Part shown: piece by piece, positions 63,429 to 64,000 of the stretch | Position numbering within the stretch: position 1 is the stretch's first letter | How the letters are laid out: the number at the start of each line of letters is the position of its first letter | Assembly (NCBI RefSeq): GCF_012927305.1 | Contig: NZ_JABBGH010000006.1 | Location: 1-64,000 of the forward strand | Direction: 5' to 3' | Source of the DNA: Hymenobacter polaris | GTDB taxonomy: Bacteria; Bacteroidota; Bacteroidia; Cytophagales; Hymenobacteraceae | Length of the DNA stretch: 64,000 bases | Made by a program: the position numbers and the translations under genes | The notes under the pieces: model-generated | Seen by the model: the letters and a program-made list of their open reading frames with translations, nothing else | What the model was told of the DNA's origin: nothing | The model's database searches: none

Positions 63429-63503
63429 ACTTTAATTTAAATAAAATTGAAACATTAATGTCGGATTTTGCGTTTAATAAGTATCAGCAACGAACGATAA
63501 AAC
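63429..63503 (+). promoter_or_regulatory. conserved leader, copy 2
   Basis: A 75-base block nearly identical in arrangement to 62268-62341, with ACTTTAATTTA, ATTGAAACATTAATG, TTTTGCGTTTAA, GTATCAGCAA and ATAAAAC. It ends 12 bases before the small gene at 63516. Two copies of such length with conserved spacing point to a common promoter and regulator, not chance. Confidence 0.7.
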
Positions 63504-63515
63504 AGCTCTTTATCC

Positions 63516-63653
63516 ATGGTTGACGAAGCTTTTGATTTAGCCCACGGCGAGGTATGGGCCGACCGGTTTGACCCCGCCGACGAAGCGCCCGGCGCACCCC
63601 CGGCAGTATCCGCTGCTGAGCTAGCGGCATGGGAAGCTGCCCCGTGGTTTTAG
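63516..63653 (+). CDS. small acidic protein, 45 aa
   Basis: The 45-residue protein (MVDEAFDLAHGEVWADRF, ending AAWEAAPWF) is acidic, rich in Ala and Trp, and without a known family. Its start lies 12 bases after leader copy 2, and it is followed after 30 bases by the gene at 63684. It is short, but the strong leader makes it likely to be real. An early-transfer role is inference. Confidence 0.55.
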   Translation: MVDEAFDLAHGEVWADRFDPADEAPGAPPAVSAAELAAWEAAPWF

Positions 63654-63683
63654 CCCCTTTTTCACCTCAAGCCCTTTTTCAGT

Positions 63684-64000
63684 ATGAACGCTCCCACCAC
63701 TTTCCGACCCGCCCGCCGCATTCCCGCCGCTCGTTTAGCCCGTCTTCGCGCTGCTAACGCGGCCCAGCGTCAGGCCCGCGAGGATGCCTGGCAAGCCCGC
63801 GAGGATGCCGCCGCGCAGCTGACCAATCCGGTGCCCGAGTTTGAAGCCGCGCCCCGCTTAACGATGCTTCCCGGTGGGCTGCATTGGTCAGCCCAGCAGC
63901 CCGTGCCAGAGGTAGGAACTACGGTAACGGTGAACCGCGACGGCCACCCGGAGCGGGCCAAGGTAAAGGGCTACACCCATGCCGCCGGCTTTTTGGGACT
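63684..64000 (+). CDS. unknown gene running off the right edge
   Basis: The frame is open from the ATG at 63684 to the window end (105 codons seen). It starts MNAPTTFRPARRIPAARLAR, continues with a basic/acidic helix (AAQRQAREDAWQAREDAAAQ, an internal repeat of QAREDA) and then a beta-like part (VPEVGTTVTVNRDGHPERAK). It follows the 45-residue gene and probably shares its leader. No family is recognised. Confidence 0.6.
   Translation, partial: MNAPTTFRPARRIPAARLARLRAANAAQRQAREDAWQAREDAAAQLTNPVPEFEAAPRLTMLPGGLHWSAQQPVPEVGTTVTVNRDGHPERAKVKGYTHAAGFLG

Overview
The window looks like part of a large conjugative plasmid or integrative conjugative element (ICE) from a GC-rich member of the Bacteroidetes, most likely Hymenobacter or a close relative. 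The taxonomic call is inference. It rests on the Bacteroidetes-type transfer genes (TraA, E, F, G, I, J, K, M, N and MobA/B/C), on families typical of that phylum (DUF3408, DUF3945, DUF4142, DUF4942, DUF6428, DUF6660, DUF6922), on an RND pump fused to its outer-membrane factor, and on the base composition. I see no rRNA, tRNA, CRISPR array or intact insertion sequence. Neither end of the element is visible, so plasmid and ICE cannot be told apart.

Layout. 1-2420: truncated SMC/Rad50-like ATPase with a small upstream partner. 2565-5941: DUF932 protein, two unknown genes, and an XRE-type regulator coupled to a tyrosine recombinase, with CAATTG-centred palindromes at both outer edges. 6550-11458: three unidentified genes (two PD-(D/E)XK nuclease-like proteins and a circularly permuted NlpC/P60-like hydrolase), a candidate defence module. 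11542-16164: arsenic operon reading leftwards from two tandem ArsR-type operators. 16165-21473: DUF4942 methyltransferase and two toxin-antitoxin pairs (VbhA-like/Fic and DUF6922/AbiEii nucleotidyltransferase). 21504-36559: leftward conjugation operon, TraA first and TraN last, with an embedded histidine kinase/LytTR pair. 36600-37255: non-coding control region with an iteron-like array and a candidate oriT. 37256-40593: relaxosome protein, relaxase and coupling protein. 40602-41885: mercury uptake genes. 42080-46433: DUF3945 and Toprim proteins. 46519-60764: metal-resistance island (ZIP-family transporter, Zn/Cd-type P-type ATPase coupled to a CHAT protease, Czc-type RND pump). 60855-64000: second Fic gene pair, ArdC-type antirestriction protein, and small genes under a repeated leader.

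How it works together. The transfer genes cover VirB2, B3, B4, B5, B6, B8, B9, B10 and VirD4 equivalents plus a relaxase, so the machine could be complete for this phylum. The metal genes are typical cargo. The toxin, antirestriction and methyltransferase genes would stabilise the element and protect it on entry. Three new-looking threads stand out. First, a basic Gly-Pro C-terminal tail is shared by five proteins, including two toxins and the relaxase, and could be a type IV secretion signal. Second, two sets of recurrent regulatory DNA suggest element-wide regulons: CAATTG palindromes, and a roughly 75-bp leader. Third, there is the three-gene nuclease/hydrolase module.
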